A program made the translations under genes and the position numbers. From NCBI RefSeq assembly GCF_014839805.1, contig NC_051120.1, forward strand, positions 62,001-126,000: a stretch of 64,000 bases of DNA. The letters run 5' to 3'. The notes under the pieces were generated by a model. The model was not told the DNA's origin and searched no databases. It saw only the letters and a list, made by a program, of their open reading frames with translations. Positions 1 to 12,594 of this stretch are shown one piece after another. The DNA comes from Manduca sexta (taxonomy: Eukaryota > Arthropoda > Insecta > Lepidoptera > Sphingidae). Position 1 is the stretch's first letter. Every line of letters begins with the position of its first letter.

Positions 1-1269
1 TGTTTTACTCTGATTAGGGCTTGGAAGAATAATACCGTATATATTTGAAAATGTTATGTTATTCTATAATAATTATATTTAAAAAGGGAAAAAAAGACAG
101 CGTAATTTAAATTGTCAATAATTTAAAAATGTGAGCACTGAAAACAAAAATTGACCGGTGTCGTGGTACACTGTCAACATAAGTTGAGTCCAGTCCTATT
201 GCCACTCAAAAACCATATATATCTAAATAGTTTGTAATACTCTATTGATATTAACTCTCGGTATTAAGTGGTGGCAATAAAGAAGTAATCTTTTATGTTA
301 TGACAAAATAAATAAAAATAGATAATTAAGAACCTACGTTAAGTGATAGCAGTAAGTTATTGACATGGCATCCATGGCAAAACAATTCTTTTGATATTCC
401 ATTCGCTTTCTTCATATAGTAAGTCAATACAGAATTGATAAATTACATTGAAGTTTACAATTTTTCATTATTTACGATATTGTTTTCATTTTCTTATTGG
501 ACCAACTGTCATGTGGCAAGGTTATGTAAGATAATAATATAATGAATTCACTTCAACAAACAAACCTACTATGGAATATGATTGCCGGAATCCTAAAGTT
601 CATTCTTTATCGACTGAGTACTGAGTTAATATTAATAAACATCACTACTCGTGTAAAAATGAAATCACCGTACACAAGTATTTATTTTTGCAGCAAGCAC
701 GTATTTTTCATTTATGGTACAGACATATTATTACATTGTACAAAAAGTGGTAAATTTTTCTTATGTTTACGCGAATGTTAAACATCGAAATAAAATTAGT
801 TTTCGAATTTTAACGCAGTTTTTAACATTTTGATTTTCTTTAAATCAATTTAAAAATAATTTGTATAATTGTAAAATGTAGTTAGATATTATAAATTTGA
901 CTTTCCGGACGTCTAACACCTCAGTTCGCCCCGTTACCATCAGATTACCATGAAGGGTTTAATCTTCAAAACGTTGTGAGTAAATTAAATAAAAAAGTAA
1001 TTTTATTCCGACAAAAAGTGGTTTTGTATAAACTGAAATTTGATTGATGGCTAGTTGCCAGCCTTGGGACATTACCAACGCCAGTCAGAATTTGAAGATA
1101 CTAAGTATTACCTGGTACATTGCCAAAGTCATTCTAAGCAGCTAATGAGATACATACATTACCTATAATCCCTGAGCCACAACAAAACTTGCCTTTTTAC
1201 CTTGGTGGCAGAAATGTTAATGAATAATGCCTCTCTTTTAATTTTTTAATAACCTCTGATTTATAAAAT

Positions 1270-1830
1270 CGACGAAAGCTTAGCTTGGAACAAAACAGTC
1301 TGTAGAGACAAAGGTCTGCAAGTTCAAACCCAAAGGCACACACCTCTGAGTGTTCCAAGTTACGTATGTTTATGAATTATTATCGTTTTAACAGTGAAGG
1401 AAAACATCGTGAGGAAACCTACATACCTAAGAATTCTACATTAGAATTTGGTAGTATGGGAAATCTGTCAACCTGTACTAACGTGTTGGAAAAGGTCTAA
1501 ACCAGTGTTTCCCAACCATTTTTTGGCCATGCCCCACCTTAACATTTCTAAAATTTTTATTACCACCCATCCACCATACATAATTTTTAACCTTTAAAAA
1601 TTGTTTTATTCCCTTAAAAAATATAAATGATAAGTTTTAGGAAGAAATCCCTATGAAATTGTTATCAAAACATCGTAAGTAAAATTTCAAAACATATAAT
1701 GAAAAACTGAAAATTCTGTTTAAATTGCCCCCTGTGGGGCGTGGGCCCCACGTCGGGAAACACTAGTCTAAACAATCTCGGTAGTAGAGGATACTCATCC
1801 AGCAGTAGGACAATATTAATATAGAGCTGT
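1270..1830 (+). repeat. SINE split by a nested hAT MITE (copy 1)
   Basis: The arms match the SINE copies at 9246, 12066 and 30002. They share a 'gcaagttcaaaccc' B-box-like block, a 'gtgaaggaaaacatcgtgag' core and a 'gtagtagagga' 3' block. The element is interrupted at 1503-1765. The same nested structure is present at 41222-41783. The family name is not assigned. Confidence 0.65.
1503..1765. mobile_element. hAT-type MITE, 263 bp, nested in a SINE (copy 1)
   Basis: The ends are inverted: CAGTGTTTCCC on the left and GGGAAACACTA on the right. A perfect 8-bp direct repeat, GTCTAAAC, flanks it at 1495-1502 and 1766-1773. An 8-bp target duplication with CAGTG-type ends is the hallmark of hAT transposons. 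No coding capacity is visible, so it is non-autonomous. It must be younger than the SINE it splits and older than the divergence of the two locus copies, because it occupies the same site at 41457. Confidence 0.8.
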
Positions 1831-1917
1831 TATTTATTTTTAATATCATAATCGACACAGTAAACAAAAAATTATCCAAAAAGAAATATATTCAAAATCG
1901 GCATATATTATTTCCAG

Positions 1918-1964
1918 TTACTATCATGCATGTCTCCAAACCTGCTACTCTTGGATCTCGGAAT
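1918..1964 (+). CDS. Partial second coding exon of sugar transporter gene 2, cut by an assembly gap
   Basis: The exon follows a good acceptor (tatttccag) and reads LLSCMSPNLLLLDLGM before running into the 500-N gap. It matches the first 47 bases of the exon at 41872-42007, which encodes TM1 of the MFS transporter. It is not a complete gene: its remainder and the following donor lie in the gap. It probably continues on contig 4, which starts about 263 bp further on in the same locus. Confidence 0.8.
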
Positions 1965-2464
1965 NNNNNNNNNNNNNNNNNNNNNNNNNNNNNNNNNNNN
2001 NNNNNNNNNNNNNNNNNNNNNNNNNNNNNNNNNNNNNNNNNNNNNNNNNNNNNNNNNNNNNNNNNNNNNNNNNNNNNNNNNNNNNNNNNNNNNNNNNNNN
2101 NNNNNNNNNNNNNNNNNNNNNNNNNNNNNNNNNNNNNNNNNNNNNNNNNNNNNNNNNNNNNNNNNNNNNNNNNNNNNNNNNNNNNNNNNNNNNNNNNNNN
2201 NNNNNNNNNNNNNNNNNNNNNNNNNNNNNNNNNNNNNNNNNNNNNNNNNNNNNNNNNNNNNNNNNNNNNNNNNNNNNNNNNNNNNNNNNNNNNNNNNNNN
2301 NNNNNNNNNNNNNNNNNNNNNNNNNNNNNNNNNNNNNNNNNNNNNNNNNNNNNNNNNNNNNNNNNNNNNNNNNNNNNNNNNNNNNNNNNNNNNNNNNNNN
2401 NNNNNNNNNNNNNNNNNNNNNNNNNNNNNNNNNNNNNNNNNNNNNNNNNNNNNNNNNNNNNNNN
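1965..2464. other. Assembly gap (500 N) between contigs 1 and 2
   Basis: Exactly 500 N, the same size as the other two gaps, so the size is nominal. The left flank is inside a transporter exon. The right flank (from 2465) shows no similarity to the sequence that should follow that exon at 41919, so the two flanks are not neighbours in the gene 2 locus. Confidence 0.95.
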
Positions 2465-5400
2465 GATATTTTTATCACGCTCAGTAAAAGAAAAAAGTCT
2501 AAATAAAACCAGAGCTCATTTTTAAGTTTGTGCGTTTATTAAGGCTTGATTTAACTGTTTTAAACTTCTACAAGGTTATAATTTTATATTTAAATGAATT
2601 ATAATATTTCGAATACATTATTGGTTTCAACAATAGAAAAAAATAAAAATTATATGTGATAAAATGAATTCTATCGTGCCTCATTGAACAGTTTATTTTA
2701 GTTTACACGTGTCAAAACAAAAGCTAGATTGAAAGCTGAGCGCATTTATAGCCCATTAATGGTAATTTATACAAAATTATTTTAGATTGAACACGCCATA
2801 TTTGTGTTGACAAGACGTAATGATTATTTTAATTGATTTCTTAATTACATAAAAAAATACTTAAAACCTAACAGTATTTATTTAACATAGTCATACACAT
2901 GTCTACAACTTAATACAGTCAATTATACAGGTCGTTTTAAATTACTCTGACGTTAACGTAAAATTGAAATGGCGTCAGTCAACGTTATATCGAACTGTTT
3001 TTAAAACCAATATTTAAAACGCATTTGAGCATTCCTTAGCAAATAGGCAAAGCGTTTTTAGTCATGCGATAGTACAAAAAATGCAATTACAATGATAGAG
3101 TTACAACCATGTACGTAGTTTTGAACAGTTTAACTAAAGCATGCATCGGTTAACAAGTACAAGAAAGGAGAGACCTTTAGCGTAGCAAAGAAAGGAATAA
3201 ATTTCCAAATTCATTGCAACATTGTAATTTACATAAAAGTCAAAACAAATTTGAAAGAATGTAGAATGTCTTTTTCGATATTATAGTTAAGTACATAATT
3301 CGCATCAACAGGGTTGATATCCACCCCGTTAAAGCGAATTAATTAAATATTTAATTAGTATAGGCTGATGCCTATACTGATTAACTGTGCTTATATTATC
3401 ATTATGTATTGCCTGTGACGGCATCATTTTTAATATCACGTATTTTAATTGAATATAAATATTATGTAAAGTATTACATATAATATTATAGCGGGTTTTG
3501 TGTGTTCGTACGCTTGTATAATGATATGAATTTATCAATTGATAATTATTATTTATGTATTTTTATGAATCTCTCTATGTCTTCAAAGTTGACATTCCTT
3601 AGCAGACTTTTAATTTTGTTCCTTCTAGAAATGGATAATATACATTTTTTCAATTTATTATAAACATATTATGAGGATCAAAATAGGGAAATGCCTAGCA
3701 AAATTTGTTTATGTTTTAGAATGCGGCCTTAATCGCAAATAAATCAAGTATTTTTTTATCACTACTTTTTGTGGTTATTATGGTAATTACGATAATTATT
3801 TGAGGAATTGCGACTGCTAATATTATTTACAAAGATAATTTTATGACAGTATAAATCCTAACACTTAATTATTTAAAATTATCCAATTTATTTCTTTTAA
3901 GGCAAAACATGTTGTAACCTTTCCGTGGGTATTTAATTTCTGGAGAAAAATATCATCTGTTTTAATTACCTTTTACATTATTATAGATACAAGATTACTC
4001 TTATCAAAATCTTTGAAACAAAATGCCAACGTAAAATACCGGAATATGTAATTATGCAAAAACACAGTAGACGCTTCACAATTAAAAACCTATTTTCGCA
4101 AAAGCAGATTTATAAAACCGTACTTATTTATTTACGCCAACCGCCAATCTCAAAAACACTATTCAAAAATGGAATCTTGAAAATATGCCAACATCAATCT
4201 ATGGCGTCGATTCCAATACATTAGGCGACCATGGAGGCAATCATGCCAGAGACTTGCTCTTTCACACACAAAATTATTCCATTACACGCTATTGCACAAC
4301 ATAAAATAATCGAAGGCTGAATATAACTTCATTGGGTGTTACGTATTTTAAAGTATTATAATTACGTGGGCGAATATAGATTTTTTTTAGAAGTTATGTC
4401 AGTATATTCCAACAATGGATATTCAAAATATGAATATTGACGTATCATGTATGATATCATGTCATATCTACACATAGAATCCGCTTACTCTAAACACTAT
4501 GAGTGTAAGTTCACATTTTACCGAAATTTGGCTACACAGATTGCAGAAGATGAATTTTAGGCTTAAGCTAAAAACATGATTATTAAACAGCCAATTTGGA
4601 TTTCGGTTTTCGAACTCAAGACCGTTCTAAATTTGAAAAATCATTAAAATAACAGCAATAATTGTACCGACGAAAAAAATTATTTTTAAATTGCTTATCT
4701 AACGTAGAAGCAAACAAAAATATGACGCGAGTACAGCGACCTGCTAGTCTAACATTATAACATCAAATTTGACAGCTACAGTTACGCAGCTCTATTTTTT
4801 TTATAATAGCTTCGACCCTAAAAGGGCCGTCGAAAACCGTGCAAGTAAGTGGAAGCATGGCTTATCTTTATAATGCCATGGCCCAAGTAAAAGAAATACT
4901 ATAATCTTGTCACTTTTTTATCAATAGTAAAGTGAAGTTTGAATGGATATACTCGTAAAACATTTGTGATTGGATTCTTTTGTGTTAAATATTTTTCAAA
5001 ACAAGTGTTCTCAATGCAGGCATCGGGTTTACGTCTATCTTTTAATATCCAAGGTCAACTCGTATTGCTCCAAGGATGTCAATACAAAAAAATATCTTGC
5101 TTTGTAACATTTTATATAAAATAAATAACTTCCCGCATCTCATAAAAGGTGGGAAATATTTTATTTCCTTCATTTTTTAATTAGTGCAATTCCCATAACC
5201 GTACTCAAGACATCTTTTGAATGAAGGAAAAAGGTTTACAACTTGAATGAACTAAACTTTTTGTTTATAAAACAAAGTTACTGGCCAGTAATTTTGTCTT
5301 TGAGATATTCATATACTTACCGAATCGAATTTGAATGTCCAGTTATATCAAACACGTACGAACATTCGCGAATCTCAATTTCCGTTACATCGTTTTTGGG

Positions 5401-6518
5401 CGGGAAAGTACTTAGCAGTTTACTTAATGGGCGGTGCTCAACAAATTTCAAGTTATGGTGTTACATCATATTGTCTGTAGTTAAGTCTGCAGTTACTATG
5501 GAAAATCAACCATCGTATAGTGTAATACGGTTCATTTTGGAATACTTTAGTGTGCCGAATCTGCGTATTACAAAGTTAGCGTGAATTTCATTTCTGTCTG
5601 CAGTCAATACAACAAAAACCTTTGTTTAAATATAGTTTCCAACAATTATTATAGGGCTCGAATTACACTTTATCATAATTTCCTGTGTGCATTTATAATA
5701 ATCTTTTAGCTGACAATAAACCTTTGTGGTTAAATTTAAGTCCTTTTTATTATTAGAACAATATTTCATATAGTTCAGTTACTTATGAAACATAAAATTT
5801 TGTATGTTTTTTTAGTTTTCCGTTCGTTCGTTTTGCAACAAATTATTTGAATTCATGCATATCGAGACTTGAAAGGCAATCATATCTAAGCGACAATCAG
5901 TTTTTGAGTACAACGATATTTTTTATTTCATTTTAATAAGCATACACGTTGTATGCTCTTATTTCGTTGAACTCTGTAATTAAAAATGATTTTTAAGTGT
6001 TTTAGAAACGAACCCTAGATCAAACGACGCAAAAAAAAATTGACACGTTCAAATATTTAAATAACTCACTTTCGGTTTATATGTCTCTTAAATATGATTG
6101 CCTTCCTACCATTGATTTCAAGTATGTATTTTATTATACACGTAAATAACGAGAGATAGCTACTTGCCTAAAGAAAAGAAAACAGACACAACTAGCCATA
6201 ATTAAACAGTAGCTACATTAAGTATATTTTGTAACATCTAATTGCTTAGGAAATTTTTATTGAACCTGTGAAGTAGAGAACCTTAGTTTATTTTTGGAAA
6301 TTCTTAAACAAAAACACGTTTATCTCTTTTATGTTAATGTAATATTAAGTATGTCGTATTTTTTACATAGCCTTTTGATATCAATATAATTTAAATAAAC
6401 AAGGGCCAAATTTATCTTAATTATGATCAAACTAAACTGTTATACTTTTATCTATTCAAGCCAGTTTAAAAAATACGTCTACGAACTTTTAGTTGTAACA
6501 CGTGTAAGTATAAATTAC

Positions 6519-6772
6519 TAGCTTTTGCTCGCGGCTTCGCCCGCGTGAAGGAGTTTACCGGGATATTTTTTTTCCGACTTACTTGATATGTAGCGTTATA
6601 TTATGACCAAATTACACAAAATCATTATAAATTGTAACCTGTGTGTTATTCTGATGTTTAACTAATATGAATGTAAAGTTTCATCCAAATCCGTTCAGTA
6701 GTTTTTTCGTGAAAGTGGAACAAACATGGACCCATTCTCACAAACTTTCGCATTTATATTACAAATATGATT
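6519..6772 (+). mobile_element. 3' part of a non-LTR retroelement
   Basis: It begins with 'ctagcttttgctcgcggctt', contains an 'aaagtttcatccaaatccgt' block and ends in 'caaactttcgcattt'. The same blocks recur at 33310-33525, and related heads occur at 12595, 27855, 34257, 50005 and 59478. It is non-coding and resembles RTE-like or SINE tails common in Lepidoptera. The family assignment is inferred. Confidence 0.55.
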
Positions 6773-6958
6773 ATCCGACTTTACCCGACTAGTTTATGAA
6801 AAGTATATTTCAATATTAAGGTGGGACCCGTAGTAAGAAGACGCGCTTAGTTTTTAGAAGTTGTCTACTCGAAATTTACAAAACATACAGAAAAAAATTT
6901 ATTAAAATCATATTTCTACAATAAGTTATCATAACTAAGGTAATTTATTCTTTTATAA

Positions 6959-7085
6959 TATGCATATTGCGTGTTGACTACCAAAATAAAATTGCCACTA
7001 AAATTGTCGATTCCATCCTAAAGGTTCACATAGATTCAATTAGCAAAAAACACAATTAAATAGACAATTGAATAAGGAATATTTT
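6959..7085. repeat. Dispersed repeat shared with 21182-21312
   Basis: It shares the order of motifs 'caaaataaaattgc', 'aaattgt', 'ttcaatta/atttgcaa' and 'aaatagacaattgaataa' with the stretch at 21182-21312. It is diverged and non-coding. The class is not recognised. Confidence 0.45.
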
Positions 7086-9245
7086 AATGACTTAAATTAA
7101 AAAAGACCTATAATTGTTTTTTTTAATAAACAATTCGTATATATTTTCATAGCACCGGTATAACCCAAGCGCCGAAAATGTATGGAACAAACGCTCAAGG
7201 CCGTTTGCTCGTGAGCGGGTCTTAATACAAATTGTAGCAGTTTTCAATTCCGTATTATTTCCGCCTGACATCGACTTTCCAGGAAGTAAAAGCTCAGTAT
7301 TAACAAGTATACATAGTATTTACTTCAAATAACAATTGTTTACTCCAATTGACCAATATAAAGTTGTACACTAACTATTACCCTAGTGTTACATGAGAAT
7401 TTAATAAAAAAAAAATTCACGTCGAATTGATAACCTCCTCCTTTTTTTTGAAGTCGGTTAAAAATATTTCTATTTCGAAATACAACAATAACAAAACTAT
7501 TCCCTTCATCTTCTCTTAGATTAATTCCACTTAACAATAGAAATATATTTGTTGAGCCAAAGTACGCTGTAGCTTCCATTGAAAGATTATTTCAAAACCG
7601 GCCATGTTTATTCCGTTAGTTAGACATAATTAATGTGTTTATTTGATCGACAAGCAACGGGCTAAAGTTAAATTTAAATTTTATACCTCTTGAATCAACC
7701 TCTTATCGCGATAAGGTTGACAGCTAGTGTTGTACATGACTCGATGAATATTTAATCGATACTTACATAACGAGGTTTGTTTACGCGAATGTTTCCCATT
7801 GAAATAAAGTTACTTTCCGGATTATTTCGTGATAAATTTGTAAAATTTTATCCCCGACGTTTTGAAGACTGCAGCCTTCATGATGAATGGTCCTCCCGTG
7901 AACCCGTGATTTTTATTTCGATACTTACTTCTTATATTACTGTTATAATCGATGTTAAGAGTTAATGTAACCATCTTTTCGGATTTAGATGTACCTGGTT
8001 CGATTGCCTGGAAGTGACGTTTTCCATTATGTTATTCTAAGCTTTAGAGATTAGAGTTGAAATCCCAACACTATACCATAAAATATTGGTATAAGTGATG
8101 AAAGCACAACATTTATATTTAATTTATTCTTATAATTAACATTTTAGGGTTCCATAACGCTACCTTTCAAATTTTAAGGCCACGTTCGCAGTCAGGCGGC
8201 TTGCTTAGCGCCTAGAGCCTAGAGTTACCTAGCGAGTAGCTTAGTAGAACGAATGTTTTAGAATTTACGTGACCGGCAGTCGGCACCACTGCGCGCTTGG
8301 TGTCTAGCTAGTCGCTTAGCGTGTAACGAAGTAAACAAACATGATGAGTTTTGTCGTAAGTCATTTAAGATGAAAAACATTAATGACATATTAATTGCAT
8401 CAGTTTTTAAAAGAGCACCTCCGTGGAATCTAACTAATGATCTCCATAAAAATGCAATTGTCATTAAAATTCGGCTTTGATTAATTACATAAACATTTAT
8501 TGATAATGCAATTAAGAATAGTTTTTGCCTTATATCTTAAATTATAATGTTTTTTTTAAGTTTTTTCGAATAAATAATTCGTATTTAGTTTAACTCACCT
8601 TAGTGCAAGTTTTTCGGTTGATATTTTTTTTCTAAGATGCGTATCCAAAATGAGTGAATTTCCTTTAACTTTAGTAATAAACAGAACAGTTAATGTTTCC
8701 CTGGCTATGCAATTATTCTTAAAATTTTACGCAAAATTTATACAGAACATTACACTTCCCATAACTTGACCATGATTTATTTATGTCATGAACCCAATTT
8801 GATGGAAAAGGTCGTGAAATGGTATATTAGATTATTTTTCTGTAAGTAACAATTTTAGAGTTATTTTTGAAAGTACTACTGGACATAATAAGACTTAATA
8901 CCTCTTGTCTCAGGATGGCGAGCGCAGTGGAATACCAAACAATACTTTATAATTCAAGGCGTTGGATTGTGTTTCCACTGTTTACGAGCGGTCGTATCGC
9001 TTACCATCAGGCGAACGGCAAGCTCGTTTCGTCATTCACAGTAATAAAAAAAGTGACATCTCGTCAACGTGCCGACAAGCAAATGACCAACGTACCTAGT
9101 GACGCACCACGCAAACCACCGTCAGTGAGGCTATTGTATCATGCAGTGGCGGAAGGTCCATATAACCAGATTCCTGCGGGTTTCCCTTTCGTAACTTATT
9201 TATCTAATTATCATTGTAACAACTTGCAAACCGCATTTATACATA

Positions 9246-9565
9246 GAAAAAGTGGCTATAGCCTAGTTGGGTGTGGAACGGACTGGCGAGACGAATGTCC
9301 ACAGGTTCATAACCCGGGGGCAGACACCTCTGACTTTTCTAAAAAAATAAATTATGTGTGTATTCTTTGTGAATTATCGCTTGCTTTATCGGTGAAGGAA
9401 AACATCGTGAGGAAACCTGCATATCTGAGAAGTATTCTATAGGAATTTTGAGAGTGTGTGAAGTCTACCAATCCCCGCTAGGCCAGCGTGGTGGACTAAG
9501 GCCTAATCCCTCTCAGTAGTAGAGGAGGCCCGTGCCCAGCTGTGGGACGGTATATAATACAGAGC
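9246..9565 (+). mobile_element. SINE copy ending in a GAT microsatellite
   Basis: It starts 'agtggctatagcctagttgg', carries an internal 'caggttcataaccc' B-box-like block and the 'ggtgaaggaaaacatcgtga' core. It ends '...gtagtagaggaggcccgtgc' followed by a 'gtataatacagagctgat' tail. It is very similar to the copies at 12066 and 30002. The 3' end runs into (GAT)n at 9566-9590, a typical SINE terminal microsatellite. Confidence 0.75.
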
Positions 9566-9590
9566 TGATGATGATGATGATGATGATGAT
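9566..9590. repeat. GAT trinucleotide microsatellite
   Basis: About eight tandem GAT units directly abut the 3' end of the SINE. Confidence 0.9.
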
Positions 9591-10383
9591 TTATACATAG
9601 TACCTACCATTTGATGTGTCATATGTTGTGTAGGGTTTTTTTTCGGAAATGTCACCCTTCGCCACTGCTAACATGTAGCTAGAATGCAAGCCACTAGGCT
9701 CTAAGTGCTAAGCAAACCGCCTGTCAGAGCGGACGTGGCCTAAAGGAATTTATTTCCTGAAAACTTAAATTTTGTATATATTTACATAACATTACCAATT
9801 TTATAAATCGTTTATTAATCATTCCAATTTGTTTTATATGGTCAGTTCAAACGAGTCTCACAATTTTTTACGACTAGAATAAGGTCTTTAATTATAATGT
9901 GATTCTGATGAATTATAATTAATAATGTCGGTACGCTGCTAACATAAGTTCTCTTTTGACTCCACAATGCAAAATAAAAAGTAACATATACCTATAATTA
10001 TATGCTGATGCAATTACAGATTAAATACTTGCTTTAATGTAACTAGTCTTCCAGTAGTTAAAATTCAACCGTTGAATTCAATGGTACATACATATATAGT
10101 ATCACGTCTCTGTCCCATAGGGGTAGGCAGAGACTATGGATTGGCACTTTGGACGATTATGGTATACTTCTCGCGCTTCCTCCACCTTCATCAATCTTTT
10201 CATGCATTAGGTCGACCCCTACCGGCTCTTAATTCAATGGTAAAGCATAAAATTTATCTGCAATACTTTTCTATATGAACTTGTGTCATGCTACTAGTAG
10301 TACTAGTTGTCCCGCAATGTTATTAAAAAGGGGTACAAAGTATTTTCACGTATATATTAATAAATCCTTCCTACATGAATTTT

Positions 10384-10560
10384 GGCCACGGCGGCCAATC
10401 TCTACCTAGATCAGCCGAGGAGACATGATGCACAAATGTGTGCACAATACACAGGTGCACTTTATTCCTTCATTCTCATAGTCCGGTGAGATGGCAATCC
10501 TACATGAATGGAGAGAGATCAGGCGCAGGAATCATCGACTTTACGTGATTACGTGTTAAT
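10384..10560 (+). repeat. Dispersed repeat (SINE-like), copy 1
   Basis: It contains the string 'ggccacggcggccaatctc', then 'tgtgcacaatacacaggtgc' and 'tagtccggtgagatggcaat'. The same order is seen at 31882-32235 and, inverted, at 39105-39420. It is non-coding. Confidence 0.6.
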
Positions 10561-11027
10561 ATATAGATTCCATGAATCGAAACACTTTGATTTGTTATAC
10601 AATGACCTCATAATATAAATATTTAACAGTTTTATTTAGTATGTCTTTTAATTTTATAAACAAACACGACAACCTACTAACCCAATTTTGTTACAAACTT
10701 GGTCATTTTACAGAGTTTGTTATGTTCAAGTTTATGGACTAGATTTTTAATGAGTACAATTTTTCCGGGATAAAAGTCCCGCTTTATGTTTTCCCGGCAT
10801 AAAATAGAGTCTATATTTTAAGTTTGATCTCTAGCAACGCTTCGGTGAAAACTTCATTTAATTCCATGCTGTAGGTTTTGCGTGATGTGTGTACAGTCAG
10901 CCACAAAAGTAGCTGAACAAATTAATAATTCCAAATCCCCTTTAATCTTTTGTGTCTCTTTCAACTATCATTTTTTATTCACTAAAACACTTCAAACATT
11001 TTTTTCTTTATATCAGACTAGATGACC

Positions 11028-11690
11028 CGGTGAACTTCGTATCACCTACATACATTTATTATTGTTATTTATTGTGAAACACAATTTTGCCATACAATAC
11101 GTATGTTATCATTATCTGTCTCTCGCTAGTCGAGAGTACGGTTTGCACGTGAAATAGCTCGTCGTACATTTGATTAACTTCGACTATCTAAGTCATCTTC
11201 TCCGTGGCATTTTGCGACAATAACGATAAATAAAGTTCTCACGCACTGACAAATTGATGATAGATTTTAATAATAGTCTTGAAATTTATTTATTTATTTT
11301 CTATTTTTAAGAACCCACTGACACTTTTACACTTTATTTATTTCTGAAATGTTTTGTATTTGAACAAAATAAACCAAAGAAATCGGACCTCATAATACAA
11401 CTATGAAACAGACTTATTTCTGAACACATCTATATATATGTTACAGTTCTTTATTTCTAAAAAGAGAAAAGACATGAAATGTTTGACAGGTAGGAACATT
11501 TTGTATTGAAAACTTATATTGTCGTTTTTAGTATTTTCCGTTATTTATTATTTATGTTCGTCATCGTTTAATCCATCCCTGGACTTCCACAAATAATTCA
11601 AAACCAAAATTAGCCAAATCGGTTCAGCCGTTCTCGAGTTTTAGCGAGACTAACGAACAGCAATTGATTTTTATATATATAGATAAAGAA
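11028..11690 (+). mobile_element. Non-LTR retroelement 3' portion
   Basis: It starts near 'agatgacccggtgaacttcg' and ends '...cgttctcgagttttagcgag' followed by an AT microsatellite ('atatatatagata'). The last 70 bp are the same tail that ends the elements at 50005-50745 and 60155-60527. No reverse transcriptase frame is retained. Confidence 0.6.
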
Positions 11691-11845
11691 AAAAGAATAT
11701 TTCATTTCAAGTCAATGTGAAGAACTTGTTCATCTATTTTCGTGGCATACATGCAGACAGACTAAAATTCTAAAAAAAAAAATCCTTTGGCTTCTGTTGC
11801 TCTAATAAAGACATGTAATAGTTTTTCTGCAATATCTATATCATA

Positions 11846-11960
11846 CAGATGTTGGATTTTTCGGCTTACTATCAGCCCGGAAACTGGAATTTGTGCTCGA
11901 TATGGCGATAAACTCTCCCTTTACGACATCATGGAACGGAACACACACTAAGGCAAATAG
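11846..11960 (+). repeat. Fragment of a tRNA-type SINE
   Basis: It contains 'ggcttactatcagcccggaa' and 'tgctcgatatggcgata', matching the body of the SINE copies at 26652 (minus), 32657 (minus) and 32990 (plus). The tRNA-like head is missing here. Confidence 0.5.
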
Positions 11961-12065
11961 TGGGGGTCCTGGTAGCACTTCTGCTACCAGGTCTTCTACC
12001 TTCAGCCATAAAGATGTGTGTATGAGGACAGCAGGATTAAGATATACTTAAAACAAATTATAGAT

Positions 12066-12385
12066 TAGAAAAAGCGGCGATAGCCTACTTGGTTGTGGAA
12101 CGGACTGCCGATACGAATGTCCGCAGGTTCAAATCCCAACGACACACACCTCTGACTTTTCTAAAAAATATGTGTTTATTCATTGTGAATTATCGTTTGC
12201 TTTAACGGTGAAAGGAAACATTGTGAGGAAACCTGCATACCTGAGAAGTTCTTTATAGGAATTTTGAGGGTGTGTGAAGTCCACCAATCCGCAATAGGCC
12301 CGCGTGGTGGACTAAAGCCTAATTCCTCTCAGTAGTAGAGGAGGCCCGTGCCCAACAGTGAGACAGTATATAATACAAGGCTGGT
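12066..12385 (+). mobile_element. SINE copy
   Basis: It begins 'aaagcggcgatagcctactt', includes a 'gcaggttcaaatccc' B-box-like sequence and ends 'agtagaggaggcccgtgcc' with a 'tataatacaaggct' tail and an AT-rich run. Same family as 9246 and 30002. Confidence 0.75.
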
Positions 12386-12594
12386 ATTATTATTATATTA
12401 TATGATATTATAAAAGAAATTCATTAAAAACTGGGACAGGTTATATTTCTAAACATAAGCCAATAAACACACGTTAAGATGCCACTATAATGTGATAAAT
12501 AGTAAAATAGACACGAGGTTGACCTTCACATAAAATGTTTTAGACCGAAACGCATTCCAGAGTTCGCATAATTATGCCTGCTAATATTAAGTAG

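Larger units (their letters stand above)
1..1917 (+). other. Copy of the first intron of transporter gene 2 (second haplotype or duplicate)
   Basis: This stretch matches 39951-41871 almost base for base, with only scattered substitutions and single-base indels. By homology it lies in the intron between the first and second coding exons of sugar transporter gene 2. It contains no gene of its own. The match begins at base 1, so it probably extends beyond the window. It contains a SINE interrupted by an hAT-type MITE, listed separately. The short open frame near 542 is unlikely to be real: in the other copy its ATG reads ATA and the frame is broken by indels. Confidence 0.85.
2465..8177. other. 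Gene-free AT-rich region
   Basis: No open frame with a recognisable domain and no set of exons with consistent splice sites was found. The short frames (for example at 3329 minus, 4939 plus, 5243 plus, 7340 minus) are low-complexity or fall in repeats. The region includes a retroelement tail at 6519 and a dispersed repeat at 6959-7085. It also holds fragments near 7420-7460 and 7770-7900 of repeats seen elsewhere in the window. It probably belongs to the intergenic space upstream of transporter gene 1. Confidence 0.6.
8178..9740. mobile_element. PIF/Harbinger-like non-autonomous DNA transposon, 1.56 kb, with nested repeats
   Basis: The two ends form long imperfect inverted repeats of about 45 bp. 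The left end begins GGCCACGTTCGCAGTCAGG and the right end, read on the minus strand, begins GGCCACGTCCGCTCTGACAG. Both continue into a GCTTAG(C/G)...TAGAGCCTAG block. TAA flanks both ends (8175-8177 and 9741-9743), fitting the 3-bp TWA target duplication of PIF/Harbinger. No transposase or Myb-like frame is visible. The interior holds a fragment of the 'aagctcg' repeat near 8915-9010, a full SINE at 9246 and a GAT microsatellite. The 191-codon open frame at 8867-9442 simply runs through these nested repeats. Confidence 0.65.

Noticed and set aside
1926..2525. Long open frames across the three N gaps
   Set aside because: They consist almost wholly of unknown bases. Only the first 47 bases (1918-1964) are supported, as part of a transporter exon.
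8867..9442. 191-codon plus-strand open frame, the longest free of N
   Set aside because: It runs through a dispersed repeat fragment and a SINE inside a DNA transposon. The sequence matches repeat copies elsewhere and shows no domain.
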